A stretch of 62,000 nt of DNA from Neocallimastix lanati (nom. inval.) (taxonomy: Eukaryota > Neocallimastigomycota > Neocallimastigomycetes > Neocallimastigales > Neocallimastigaceae). The stretch is taken from assembly GCA_016946835.1 (NCBI GenBank), contig JACVTC010000079.1:665001-727000 (forward strand), in the 5' to 3' direction. The notes beneath the pieces were generated by a model. The model was not told the DNA's origin. It ran no database searches and saw only the letters and a program-made list of their open reading frames with translations. How positions within the stretch are numbered: the first letter of the stretch is position 1; every line of letters begins with the position of its first letter. Positions 49,522 through 61,289 of this stretch are shown here, one piece after another. A program made the translations under genes and the position numbers.

Positions 49522-50608
49522 ATGGAAGAAAATCTAATTATTGATGTGAGTCTAACAAAGGAAAAAAATAAATTATTATTAATAAAAATATAAATTTAAT
49601 TTTTCGTATATAACAAAGGAAAAAAATAAATTCTTATTAATAAAAAATATAAATTTAATTTTTCGTATATAAGAAAAGATAATTCCAAAGTTTATGTACC
49701 GAAATAAATGTAAATCTTTTATTATTTTAAATGATAAGAAAGAAATCTTAAAATATGATAGTTCACATAATCATCCTAAAAAAGAATACGATGTATCTCT
49801 ATCTATAATGAAACATAAAATTAAAAATGGAATTGAAAAAAGTTCAATTCCTTTTGGTATAAAAATAAAACCCCTATATAATAAAATTTCTAAAGAAATG
49901 AGATTTATATGTCCAGAATATAATTCAATTAAATCCCAAATATCAAGAAATTTAAATAAAAAACTACCATCCAATTTAACAACATTTACTGAAATTCCTA
50001 ATAAATCTAAATATTATAAACCAAAGCGAGGTGAAAATTTTATTATATTCAAAAAATACTAATTTAATAATTTTTCAATCCCTTTTTCAAGTAAAATTAT
50101 TTAGAATATAATGATGATATATTTGTTGATGGTCATTTTTTATTGCCCCTAAATTTAGTTATCAAATATTTATTACAAGAACTTACGCTAAAGAGTTAGA
50201 TAGTTTTTATACTACTTCTTTTGCAATATAAAAAAATAAAGAACAAGAAACATATAAAATATTATTTAAAAAATTAAAAAAAAAAATGCTAATACGTGTA
50301 ACAATAATATTATAATTGCAGAATCACTCAATAGTTATTTAATTAATTTATTTCCAACAAAACCATCTTATTATGAATTAATAGATAAATTAAATGAACT
50401 TGAACATTTACCATATTATGATTATCAAAGAAAAATAAGAGGAATTTGGAAAATAAAAAAAAGAGCAATAAATAAAACTAATGAAATCAGTGTCTTAATT
50501 GAACCCTACAAAAATATTGAAGCCAAGTTAATTAATGCTAAATGGGATAGAAATAATACTATTAATTTGTGGTTTGATTGTTTAACTGATTTAAATAATA
50601 TATTATAA
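49522..50608 (+). pseudogene. Broken MULE-type transposase
   Basis: An ATG at 49522 starts MEENLIIDVSLTKEKNKL before a stop. A frame at 49694-50059 reads CKSFIILNDKKEILKYDSS then HNH, a FLYWCH-like zinc-finger region, and ends in YKPKRGENFIIF. A shifted frame at 50105-50140 gives EYNDDIFVDGHF, the first catalytic-Asp motif of the MULE DDE domain. The rest of the catalytic core is missing: KNKEQETYKILFKKLKKNAN jumps almost directly to the C-terminal part ESLNSYLINLFPTKPSYYEL ... ending at a stop at 50608. Frameshifts, stops and the core deletion make it inactive. Neighbouring termini and target duplications fit this transposase family. Confidence 0.75.
49554..49670. repeat. 58-bp tandem duplication inside the transposase remnant
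   Basis: The block beginning AACAAAGGAAAAAAATAAAT at 49554 recurs at 49612 with one substitution and one inserted A. It duplicates part of the N-terminal coding region and adds to its frame disruption. Confidence 0.85.
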
Positions 50609-51063
50609 ATATTATTTTATAATAAATGATTAAGAAATGAGGAATAACCAAACGAAATAATAATAATTCTTTCATTCGAAAATTTAATTTATAAAGCTTA
50701 ATAAATTTATACAGTTTAAATAAATATTCAAATGCGTCTCTATAATTAATAATTTTATCATTATAATTATTTTTTTTTAATAATATTTAAATAAAAGAAT
50801 TATTATTAATAATATTTATATTTTTAATAACATTTATATTTTTATATAATTCTTTTGTTAATAGCATTTAAATAAAAGAATTAAAATCATAAAATCTAAC
50901 CATTATATGATTTATTTAATTATTCACTTAATAATTAATTTAAAAATTGAAATAACAAATTAATACAATAAAATAATATTATGTAGCATAATATAGCTAT
51001 AGCCACATATTTATATACATCACGTGAAAAAAATTGGCGTTATGCAACCTCCCCCATTATTTA

Positions 51064-51502
51064 TATATATAAATCATGTGACATTTTATATTATGTATGT
51101 TTTCAGTACAAATTGATGAAAAAAACAGCATAAAACATAGCAATATTCATATTTGTATTTGTATATTTTTTGATACTAATTCTAATCTAAATACACTATC
51201 AAATTAAACTATAAAATGCATATAATTATATTAATTATTTATATCAAAAGTATGTTACAAACAACATACAGAACTAACTATATTTGAATATGTAATTATT
51301 AAATAAAAATTATATTTCATTTTTATCATATTTTTTGTATTAAATATATTATTAATAATATTATAAAAATATTCAAATATATTATTATAATATATTAATA
51401 TTTAAATAAATAAATAAATAAATTAATAAAAATTGAAAATAAAATGAAAATAAAACATAAATTTATTAACTTTTATACAAAAACCATGTGATTAATTCTC
51501 AT
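51064..51502. other. AT-rich spacer
   Basis: Between the MULE element and the next small element. Nothing recognised. Confidence 0.45.
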
Positions 51503-51803
51503 TTTCAAAATGGAGTGTGTGGCATTTCGGAAAAGTTTCATTTCGCAAATTTTTAATAAATAGATAAATAAATAATAAAATAAATAAATAAATAAAAAAT
51601 TTATAAATTATAAATAATTAATAATTTTTTTTTATTTTATTATATTTTTATTTAGTTATTTAATAAAATTATATATAAAATTATATATATTGTTTATTTG
51701 TTTTATTATTAATTTATTTATTTATTAACTTTTTAAAAAAACTTTGTGAAAAGAAACTTTTCCGAAATGAAATTTTTCGAAGTGCACCTCCCCCTTTGAA
51801 AAT
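51503..51803. mobile_element. Small MULE-like element with near-perfect 9-bp duplication
   Basis: The element is 51512-51794 (283 bp). Left end GGAGTGTGTGGCATTTCGG; the right end read in reverse is GGGGGAGGTGCACTTCG. Subterminal TTTCATTTCGSMAAA motifs are inverted at the two ends. Flanks TTTCAAAAT (51503-51511) and TTTGAAAAT (51795-51803) match at 8 of 9. The interior is AAAT-rich and non-coding. The termini use CATTTCGG instead of CATTTCGCC, so it is a sister subfamily of the other small elements. Confidence 0.6.
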
Positions 51804-52722
51804 TTTCATTTCGGAATATTACATTATGATGTACAAATAATATTTATTTTTTTATTAATTTGTGTTTAAAATTAATGAATAATAAATAAAGATTAAAGTT
51901 CGTAATAATTGAGGTTAAAAAAAATTTCTGATTTGCATTTCGGAAAATTTTTTGTAGGAAATAGAAAAATTTCATTTCTAAAAATTTTATTTCAATTATA
52001 TTTTACAAAAATTTATAAAAGTTAATAAATAAATGAATTAATAATAAAACAAATAAATAATATATATAATATAAATAAATAAAAAATAAATAAAAAATAA
52101 ATAACAAAATAAATAAAAAATAAATAAACAAAACTATAATAAATAAAAAAATTTAAAAATAAAATTTTTTTTATTATATACATATAAAATAATAATAATT
52201 TATTAAAATTTGAGCATTAAAAAATAAAATATTTTATCATACGTTTGAAATGTTTTATAAGTTTTCATAATATACATATAATTAATAATAATTATATATA
52301 TATATAAATATATATATAAATAAATATTAATAATTTAAAAACGGTAAAGAATAATAATTTAAAATATATTTATTAAAAACAAAAAATAATATTTAAATTA
52401 ATTAATAGATCATTTTACCACTTTTAAATTCTTGTATAGTATTTTATAGTATTTTATAGTATTTTATAAAAACCTAAACTTTAATAAAAATATTTTAATA
52501 TTTAATAAATATTAATAAATATTTTTAATAAAAGAGATATTTATGAATAATCTATTAAAAAAAATTATATTAATAAATAATTATATAAAAATCCTTTTTA
52601 AAATTATTTCATTTTCTCAATATTTAATATTTAAATATTTATAAATTTTATTTTTCAATTAATAAATAATAAATATTTATTATAAAATTTTTTTATTATT
52701 ATAATTAATATTATTTGTTGAT
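51804..52722. other. AT-rich DNA with stray CATTTCGG motifs
   Basis: CATTTCGG occurs near 51808 and 51938, the latter followed by a CATTTC-containing stretch, like subterminal motifs of the adjacent element. These may be the worn end of a larger element containing the transposase fragment at 52.7-53.4 kb. The remainder is AAAT/TTTA-rich with nothing recognised. Confidence 0.35.
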
Positions 52723-53378
52723 TCAATAATTTATGAAAAGAAAAATAATTATAAAATTATTAGTTATTTTTTTTTTATTAAATACTTGATAAGTAAATTT
52801 AGGTACAATATAAAAAGTACTATCTACAAATATATCTTCAGTATATTTCATAAATAATTTTTCTTGGAATGAGGATTGAAAAATTATTAAATTTGGATTT
52901 TTAAATATCATATAATTTTCATTTCTTACTGTTTTATAATATTTTAATTCATTAGGAATTTCATCAATCTTTGTTTCATCAAGAAGTACTTTTTTATTTA
53001 TATCACTTGTTATTTGAGATTTAATAGTTTTATATTCAGGACATATAAATCCCATTTTTTGTGAAACTTCATTAAATATATATTTAGGTATAAAACCTAA
53101 ATATATATTTCACCTTTAATTATAAGTTTTTTAATTGATATAGATGGATCAAATTCTTTTTCAAGATGATTACATAAACTTTCATATATTAAAAATTTCC
53201 TTTTTATCTTTTAAAATAATGAAAGATTTAAAGTTTTATATTCAGTATATCTATATATTTCAGAATTTTTTTATTTGTTATATTAAAATTAAATTTATAT
53301 GTTTTGTTAATAATAATTTGTTCTTTTCCTCAATTTGTTTCACTTATTTCAGTATTTTTATTTTCTTACATTCATAAT
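52723..53378 (-). pseudogene. Second MULE transposase fragment
   Basis: The minus-strand frame 53055-52723 reads MGFICPEYKTIKSQITSDIN, then IDEIPNELKYYKTVRNENYM and YTEDIFVDSTFYIVPKFTYQ. It is clearly related to the remnant at 49.5-50.6 kb (MRFICPEYNSIKSQISRNLN; DIFVDGHF). Upstream pieces in other frames (KSFIILKDKKEI near 53180-53220, EEKNKLLLTKHINL near 53290-53335) correspond to its N-terminal region. The sequence stops just after the first DDE Asp motif, and the remainder of the domain is absent. Confidence 0.72.
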
Positions 53379-53559
53379 ATAATATTTTAATTAAATATTT
53401 AAATAAATATATATAATTATATATTCCATTGTTAAAAATCTTTTAAATAAATATTTTATTTGATAATTTTTAAAAAGCGAAAAAAAAAATTTTTTTTATT
53501 ATTTGTTATTAATATTAAGTTATCTTTTATTTAATTTAATTTTTTTTAATTATAAAGTG

Positions 53560-55960
53560 TTTTTAAGAAAACATTACTAAATCGTCAAATACACATACAT
53601 ACAAACTCCAATAAGATAAAAAAATATTCTGTTCATTTCTTTTTGGAAGATATTAGTGTTTCACAATCCAAAAGGCATTGCGAAAAATTGATAATTTCCG
53701 TTCATTGTAGTAAAACTTATTTTAGGAATATTTTCTTTATTCATGGGTATTTGGTGGATTCCTGAAAATAAGTCAATTGTAGTGAAAATTTTTACTTGTT
53801 TATTAATAGACTTTATTCATGGGTATTTGGTGGATTCTTGAAAATAAGTCAATTGTTGTGAAAATTTTTACTTGTTTACTATTAGAAAATTAAAGTTCAT
53901 TAATAAAAGGTAACGCATAAGCATCTATAACGGTAAAGTTATTTAATTTTTTCGGAAATCAATACACACAATCTCCATTTTTTATTTTTCTTGAGAACTA
54001 GGATTAACAGGAGAGGACCAAGGAGAATTTGATGGTTCGATTAATATATTTTTGATAAGTTCTTATAACTCTTTTTTTGAGTGCTATAACATGAACTTTT
54101 GAAAATCTATAATATTTTTGTTTAATTGGTTTAGTATTTGCTTCAAGTTGAATGTTATGTAGTAATAAATTGGTTGTTTTTAATTCATCATTTTTTGTAG
54201 CAAGAATATAATAAAATTCATTAAAAATTAATTTGATTTTATTTTTAAATCCATTTAGTATTTCATTAATTATAACTTCTAGCATTTAATCCTTTTTATT
54301 AATTTCTTCATTAGATTGTTTATTTATATTTTAATTTTCTATTTCATCATATGATTTTACTATATTTATTTGTTTTTTGGCATGAGTTTATTTTTCTTAT
54401 GACTATCTTTTTTTATGAAGTAATATAAATATGAATTATTAATGTCAGAGTTAGTTTTATTTATCATATATTACTGTAGATTCAATATCGTCGTCATTAT
54501 TAATAGTACTTCTATTATCGCCTTTACAAAGTTTCGTAACCAGGAATCATTTCCTTTCATTAGACATAGATTATTATTAAGAGATTAATGAATAAGATGT
54601 TTTCTTATGTGATCTATAGCCAATTAATACGTTAAACAAGTTTTGATCATTATCAGTAGCTCTGAAAATATAATGAATGGCCAATTTTTCAATTTTAACA
54701 TTTAGTAAATAAATTTCTGTATAAATGTTTTTCTTTAGATAATACTTGCACAATGTTATTTTTAACAAATCCGATAGGTCTAATTTTATTTAATTTATTT
54801 AAGGAATTTTTAGTGATAATGTTAATACACTTACATGTATCTAAAAATGTTATACCTTTGATATTATAAATAAACCATTCAGCTGTTGCTACATCTTCTC
54901 TATACATGGAGGGTAATACAATTTCTTCGTGTGATTCATTAATAGTTTCAGAACCTTTGAGTTTTAATGCTTTAATAAAGTCTACACGAAGTTTTTTGGA
55001 CTGACATCTAATAATTATGGTACGGTAATATTAACAAATTTGGGAATTTATATATCATATTTTGATTTCCCTTCCATAATAGTTATTTACTTATTAAAAT
55101 CATTTACGTTGACTTTCTTTTCAGCTAATTCAATGTTTGGAATCTTTTTTTTTTTTTTTTTTTTTTTTTTTTCTACTAATTTTCTTGATGTTTATTAATT
55201 TCTGGGTTATTAGAAATTTTACAAAATTTCATTTTGTCGGTTTTCTTTCATTCTTTTTTGGACTTATTAATTGATGGTTGAGTTAGGATAGAAACATCAA
55301 TTTCATTAAGTTTTTTTTTTATCAATATATATTGTCACTTGGAAGTGTATCATTTTCAATTTCGATATTCTCATTATTTTTTTTTTGTATTGGAATATAT
55401 ATTATTATTTTGATTATTTGTATATCTTTCTTTATTTTTTTATTTTTTTTTTTTTGTATGGCTTTTCAACAAAAAATTTGGCTTTTTTCTTATTGCAGTA
55501 GCTACAATTTCGTCTTTTGTTTGATTAGTGGGAAGTTTCCCTTCTCCTTTTTAAAAGTTTAAATAACTATTAGAAGTATAACTTTGATTTTGATTTTCAA
55601 ATTCAGCAAATTGTTTGAAATAATATGGACAATGTTTATAATAATGTCCTTGTCGTCCGCAACAGTGTCATGAAATTTATAATTTTTTGAATGATGATAT
55701 TTTTTTCTATTCGGATTACTCTCATTACTCAACAAATTTATTATTAAGTGTTGTATTATAAAAAATCTTGTTTAATATTTTCTGGATTGTTATTTCGCTC
55801 AAATTCTTTTCTATTGTATGTTTTTTGTTATCGGCAACTTTCTGCTAATTCAGCTTCTTCAAAAAACATCTTCCAAGTCCACATATCGTTGAGTTATAAC
55901 TTGAGATCAAGCGTACGGACGATAGATTATTGAATCAGCGTAGTCTTCAACTGTAATAAA
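53560..55960 (-). mobile_element. Decayed Ty3/gypsy retrotransposon (gag end, protease, RT)
   Basis: Minus-strand order is canonical. The zinc knuckle is CCGRQGHYYKHCP (55672-55626), its first Cys now TGA. The retropepsin is FLDTCKCINIITKNSLNKLN (near 54850), where the catalytic DTG has become DTC, followed by NLFNVLIGYRSHKK. The RT has LEANTKPIKQKYYRFSKVHV (near 54150), then NNFTVIDAYALPFINEL, IFTTIDLFSRIHQIPMNKEN, YQFFAMPFGL (53680-53665) and FDDLVMFS near 53580 in place of YxDD. Many stops and shifts. No RNase H, integrase or LTRs were recognised, so the 3' half is lost. Confidence 0.78.
53735..53886. repeat. 76-bp tandem duplication within the gypsy RT relic
   Basis: CTTTATTCATGGGTATTTGG starts both at 53735 and 53811. 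The two 76-bp copies differ at only a few positions, so this RT segment (DLFSRIHQIPMNK) is present twice. The duplication occurred after the element entered the genome. Confidence 0.85.
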
Positions 55961-56280
55961 TGATTGAAATATTATAGATAAGTTATAATATTATAGATAA
56001 GTTATTATAAATTTTCTTATATCTCCAGTTAAAATTCTAAGTTAAAAATATTAAATTTATATAAAAATTGCTATCAATTTTTTAATTCTAATATTATTAA
56101 AATTTTGTATTATTTATTTATTATTTTTTTTTATACCTTAATTTAATTAAAATTTTATATTATTAATATTTATTATTATTATTATTATTATTTTATTAGT
56201 AAAAGATTTTTTTCATTAAATAATATATTATTAATTTTTAAGTTATATATATAAATAAATATATATTATGTATTTTTTAA

Positions 56281-56312
<32 letters not shown>

Positions 56313-56354
56313 GTATTTTTAATGTGTATTTTATAATATTTTATAATATTTCTA
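55961..56354. other. AT-rich spacer
   Basis: Contains ATT microsatellite (~56165-56190) and a T tract (~56285-56312). A short ATATTATAGATAAGTTATA duplication lies at ~55970-56000. No gene. Confidence 0.45.
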
Positions 56355-56430
56355 TTGGTTCAAGGGAGAGTTTAGTAGTCACCACATTATTTATTTTACA
56401 GAGAATTCTTTTTTATTTTGCTTTATTAAA
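56355..56430 (+). mobile_element. Short LINE 3'-end relic
   Basis: GGGAGAGTTTAGTAGTCACC followed by ACATTATTTATTTTACAG aligns with the 3' end of the intact LINE ORF (in reverse, 36100-36165), as does the relic at 11.55 kb. Too short to encode anything. Confidence 0.5.
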
Positions 56431-57059
56431 ATATTTTTGGTAGATTTATAATATCAATATGTTTATTTTTAAATTTTTTCTTTACTTTTATTGTATTTCA
56501 TTAACTTTATTTTTTATTAAAGCTTATTTTTAATAAATATTTTTTTTATTTTCAGTATTCTTTTTATATATATATATATTTTTATCTTAATATATATTTA
56601 TAATGTATATTTTTTCATTTAAAAGATATACAATATATTAATATTTTATTAATTAATAATTAATAAAGTAATAGAAATGTATTCTCTTCCAAAGTTTAAA
56701 AAAAATTTTTATATAATACTATTTTTAAATTTTATTTTTAATTTTATTTATTAATATTATCATTAATATTTTTATTAATTTTTATTTTATATATTTTATT
56801 TTATTTTATATATTTTATTTTATTTTACTTTTTTATTTTGTTTTATTATATATTTATTAATATTTTACTATTTTTAATTATTACACTATTTATTTTATTT
56901 AATTTTATTATTATTTTTTTAAAAAAAAAAGATTGATAGACATAATTTAAAATATATTATTTACGTTTATTAATTTATTGTTGTTTCAAATATTTTATTA
57001 TAATTAATTATGTAATAGATTAATATCTTTTTTTTTTAATTTTCATACAAAAGTATTTA
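56431..57059. other. AT-rich spacer
   Basis: TTTTATATATTTTA-type low complexity with no recognised motif. Confidence 0.45.
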
Positions 57060-57900
57060 TAATTTTATGAATTTTATTAAAAATTTCATCTTTATTACAG
57101 GTTATATTCATATTAAATGTATTTTCTCTGAGACATTTTTTCTCTAATCATTATTCTAATAAATATATTACATATTTTGATTTACTGCATCGTATGGCAT
57201 AGTAAAAATAGAAATATTCATAACGAATCATCCATGATCACTTCTACTCCACCTTCAATAATATATTTTATTGTTTCCATACTACTATATTGTAAGGTAT
57301 TAAATAAAAGGTGAATTTTTTTTTTCATAGATTTACATCAATTTACCAATATACATTTTCCCAATATTTTTTATTATATTATTATATTCTCATAGATTTA
57401 ACATTTTCACTATTTATATCTATACATTTATTTTTTTAATTGCCGTTATAAAGTGTGAATAATGACCCTTTATCGTTAATTTCATCCTTATCTTAAATAT
57501 TATTATTGATTAAATATTTTACCATTCGTTGTATCTCCCTTTTTAATAGTATGGATTAAAAAAAATTTTTTTTTGATAAATCATTTTCAATATTGGAACG
57601 GCATCATAATCCTTCAGCATATTGTTTTCTCTTTCATTATTATAGGTAAGTGATAAAGAATTTTCATGTTTCTTCATAATATTTAACAATATTAACACCT
57701 TTTTTTTTAAATCAACTCTTTTATCATATTTTTATTGAAGTACCTTATGTTTATAGTAGAGGTTTGAGGACTATAACCAATAACCACTTCCATATATATA
57801 TTTTTTTCTATATCTGTTACACATTCTTCAATTGAATAGTTTACAATAGTTTCATCCCTATTTCTATTTATTTAAATTTCCAATATGACTAAAATTAAAA
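57060..57900 (-). pseudogene. Possible decayed ankyrin-repeat gene
   Basis: The minus strand has short in-frame stretches such as MVKYLINNNI and DKDEINDKGSLFTLYNGN, reminiscent of ankyrin repeats (IVKYLIEHGAD...NGxTPLxxAxxxGN). Another reads NRNRDETIVNYSIEECVTDI. Stops and shifts interrupt every frame. Base composition is slightly less AT-rich than the flanks, consistent with old coding DNA. The family call is weak. Confidence 0.3.
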
Positions 57901-58103
57901 AGTTAACAAAATATAGTGAATTTAGGATTTAGGACATTTATAGAATAAAAAATTAATATAAATATATTTAATTAAATATATCGAATTAATATCATAATTA
58001 TTTAAGTACATATTACTAAATAAATAAATAAATAAATAAATAATAAAAATATATAATAATAATATATAATATTCATACATAATAATAATAATAATTAATA
58101 GTT

Positions 58104-58137
<34 letters not shown>

Positions 58138-58492
58138 TAGTAGTAGTAGTAGTAGTAAAAACACAATTTAAAACAAAAAAAAATAAAAATATCTTAATGT
58201 TAAGTGTTATTTATTTAAGCATTTATTTTTTTTATTATTTTTATTTTTTTTATTTTTTTTTTTTAACTTAATATTTTATGTAATTTTTTTAAATTTTTTT
58301 CTATTTGAATTTATATTTATTGTATGATTTTATTATTTTTAATTTAATTGAGCCTTTTTTTCTTCTTTTTGAAAGAAATTTATTTTATATGATCATATAC
58401 AAGTTTATTATTAAATAACTACATTATTTTAAATTAATCTAATAATATATAATATATATACCAAATTAGTTTTTTAATTGACTAAATTTTTT
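57901..58492. other. Spacer downstream of the GH5 gene
   Basis: Low-complexity DNA including AAAT and ATA runs and the GTA microsatellite. It is the 3' flank of the GH5 gene. Confidence 0.5.
58104..58157. repeat. GTA trinucleotide microsatellite
   Basis: About 18 GTA units with one GTG interruption. The minus-strand frame over it is a Leu run and not taken as coding. Confidence 0.9.
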
Positions 58493-59911
58493 TTAATAAA
58501 TACCACACCAATTGCCATTTTCAACACCCCATTTACCATCATTATCTGTGTAAACAACAGAAGAGGTACTTTGACAGCATGGATATCCAAGTCTTTCAGA
58601 CCAACAACTACGTGAAGCGCTATTACAAGATGACTTTATTCCACACCAATTTCCATTTTCAACACCCCATTTACCATCAGAATCAGTGTAAACAACTTCA
58701 CAACCGTTACAACAACTGTAGCCAAGGTTTACACTGAAACATGAATTATCGTTTGTTGGTTGGGATTGAGAAGTAGTAGTTGTGGTTTTTCTTACTGTAG
58801 TTCTTGTTTTAATAGAATTGCCTAAACCTTTAATTAAACCATTAACTAATTTTGGGTAAACAACTTGTAAAGTAGAACGATTAATAAGACCAAAACGTTC
58901 ACCTTCTCCTTCAAAGTAACCGTTATCCCATATAACACATGGAATACCAAGAGATGTAGCTTTCTTAATATAATATTCAGCCCATCTTTCACGGTCATCT
59001 TCATTATTTCGATTCATGGCACCAAATTCACCAATAATAACAGGAATACCTTTGCTAATGAAGTTAGAGTTGATAATATTCATAACCCAATCAATTTCAC
59101 TGCCATCGTTGAAATTACTAATTGCACCAGCTCCATTATTTAAGGCAAAGTTATATGGACTGTATGAGTGAAGAGAAACAATAACTTTATCATCACCACT
59201 TGGAAATTTGAAGTTATTCACAGCATTATCCGTAACACAAGCAGCGTAAGTTGGAATCATAAGATGACGTAAAGCATTGTTACCACCAGTAGCACGAATA
59301 GTTTTAACGAAAAGATCATTCATTTCATTAACGAAGCTCCATCCTTCATAATCACCACCATTCCATTCATTTGCATCACCAACCTTTCTTGGTTCGTTCA
59401 TACCTTCGAAAATTAAATGTTCATCATAGTCTGCAAATTCAGCTGCAATTTGTTTCCAAATAGCAACTAAAATTTTCTTAGCACTGTCTAAATTTTTTTG
59501 GAAAGCATGATTCCAAGTTTCATGATGAATATTTAAAATGGCATAACCACCAGTATTAAGAGCATAATCAACAATTTCACGAACTCTTTTCATCCATTGA
59601 TCATTAATTTTGTAGTCTGGAGCATCTCCAAAATGACCACTCCAAGTAGTTGGAATACGGAAAGTATTAAAACCAAGATCACTTAATTTATAGTAAAGTT
59701 CTTGAGTAGTTTTAACATTACCCCAACAAGTTTCTGAAGCAATTGGGTTTTTATTATAATCTAAAGTTTCAAAACAAGTGGCATCTAAAGTATTACCTAA
59801 ACTCCAACCAATAGTCAAATCCTTAACTAATTCCTTAGATGAAATGTTTCTCATAGCCTTTGAGCCAATAACAGCTAAACTAAGTAAACTGAAAGTATTT
59901 AAAATTTTCAT
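58493..59911 (-). CDS. Secreted GH5 endoglucanase with two C-terminal dockerins
   Basis: 472 residues in one exon. Residues 1-19 are a signal peptide. The GH5 (subfamily-4-like) barrel is ~25-365: [10 protein letters not shown] (35-44), [10 protein letters not shown] (81-90), ILNIHHETW (125-133), FEGMNEP with the acid/base Glu173, SLHSYSPY (246-253), [10 protein letters not shown] with the nucleophile Glu295, and VIWDNG (326-331). A Thr-rich linker (369-388) leads to two fungal CBM10-type dockerins, 391-425 and 436-471. Each has the CF/CWxxxLGYxCC...[19 protein letters not shown] pattern, and the last ends two residues from the stop. It cleaves internal beta-1,4-glucan (or mixed-linkage glucan/xyloglucan) bonds and docks onto the fungal cellulosome. 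Absence of introns fits the bacterial origin proposed for many anaerobic-fungal cellulases (inference). The ATG directly precedes the signal peptide. All catalytic residues are present. Confidence 0.95.
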   Translation of the reverse strand: MKILNTFSLLSLAVIGSKAMRNISSKELVKDLTIGWSLGNTLDATCFETLDYNKNPIASETCWGNVKTTQELYYKLSDLGFNTFRIPTTWSGHFGDAPDYKINDQWMKRVREIVDYALNTGGYAILNIHHETWNHAFQKNLDSAKKILVAIWKQIAAEFADYDEHLIFEGMNEPRKVGDANEWNGGDYEGWSFVNEMNDLFVKTIRATGGNNALRHLMIPTYAACVTDNAVNNFKFPSGDDKVIVSLHSYSPYNFALNNGAGAISNFNDGSEIDWVMNIINSNFISKGIPVIIGEFGAMNRNNEDDRERWAEYYIKKATSLGIPCVIWDNGYFEGEGERFGLINRSTLQVVYPKLVNGLIKGLGNSIKTRTTVRKTTTTTSQSQPTNDNSCFSVNLGYSCCNGCEVVYTDSDGKWGVENGNWCGIKSSCNSASRSCWSERLGYPCCQSTSSVVYTDNDGKWGVENGNWCGIY

Positions 59912-61280
59912 TTTGGCTTATTTATATTATAAAATATTAGAATATCGATATATTTAAATTTTTTTTTTTTTTTAAAAAAAAAAGCAAATAATAATAATTA
60001 ATAACCTGTAATAATTATTATTTTTTTAGAATATATATATTTATCTTTATTAAAATAAATAATTCTATTATATATTTTTATCAAAAAAATATATATATTA
60101 TTTTATTTATTATAAAAAAAAAATAAAAAATTAGAAAAAATTTTTGATATATATATATTTGAAAATTTAATATTTATATGTAAATATAAATATTTAAGAT
60201 GTAATATGTTTAAGGAAAAACAATATAAAAAAATTTTGGATAATTTGTGTCTTTTTGCCAATAAGTTAAAGCATTTAAGTATTATATAATAGCTTATTTT
60301 AAACTTAATTTATAATTAAATTTAATTTATAATTAACAAAAAAAATATTATATATATTAATTAAAACTAGACATAATGTAATTAATAAATTTTAACAATA
60401 TTAAATTTTATATGAAAAAAAATCCTTTCTAGAATTATTAAAACTTTATTTTATATTATTGATAATTTAATTATATCAATGACAATTAATCAAATAATTA
60501 ATTAATGGATTAATAATTTATTTTTATGTGATTATTTTGGAAAATATTATTAATTAAAGGTTTTATTTTTATTTTATATTATAATTATTTATAATAAAAT
60601 GATTAATATTTATATAGAGGAAAAAAGGTATAATTAAGAGGAAATTATTTTTTTACTAATTTTTTATTTTATTTTATTTAATTTTTTTTTTTAAAAAAAA
60701 AAAATTAATGTATTATAAATTAATTTATTACCAATAAATTAAATTGAAATCTTCTATTTGAGTATAAAACTCCGGTATTGTATTAAAAAGAAAAAAAAAA
60801 TTAGAAAAAAAAAAAGTCCCTATTTTTTCAATATGTTTTATTTGAACTTAATTTATATTAAATGAGATATTCTATTGTAAAAGTTAAAAATTTAAAAAAC
60901 TATAATTAATAAATTTTAAAATTTTGACAATATTAATTTTGTAGAGGATGGAAATTTGTTATGTTTCCCATTTTTATTTATTATACTTATTAAAATTAAA
61001 ATAAAAGAAAATTATAAAACTGTTTATATAAAATATATTTTGCTTGTATTATCAAACTTTATTGAAAGCTATTTATAATGTTAATCTTTAAAGTAATTAG
61101 AAAATCTATTTTAAATTTATATTCCTAATTTTACAGTAATTAGTAACTTTTAATTATTGTATTTATTATCTAATTTTTATAGCTAATTACTAACATTTTT
61201 CTAAAAGAACTATTTTACATTTTCTTTTATACTAATGTTCTAAATAAAATTTCTTATAATAAATTATTTCAAATGATTTT
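59912..61280. other. AT-rich intergenic DNA upstream of the GH5 gene
   Basis: Contains the GH5 promoter side (minus strand) and otherwise AT-rich spacer with poly-A/poly-T tracts. No gene, RNA or repeat family recognised. Confidence 0.5.
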
Positions 61281-61289
61281 TTTTTAAAT

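Larger units (their letters stand above)
47952..51063 (+). mobile_element. MULE DNA transposon, decayed, with 9-bp target duplication
   Basis: The element is 47961-51054 (3094 bp), between identical 9-bp flanks CATTATTTA (47952-47960 and 51055-51063). Left end GAATGTGGTTCATTTCGCC; the right end read in reverse is GGGGAGGTTGCATAACGCC, a decayed inverted repeat related to the two small GGGAG elements. It carries two inverted minisatellite arrays and a broken MULE transposase on the + strand. The termini and target size both fit the transposase family found inside. Chance CATTATTTA matches occur in AT-rich DNA, so the edges rest on the combination of evidence. Confidence 0.72.

Noticed and set aside
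57922-58164. 80-codon minus frame starting with a Leu run
   Set aside because: The Leu run is the GTA microsatellite read in one frame; the rest is AT-rich low complexity.
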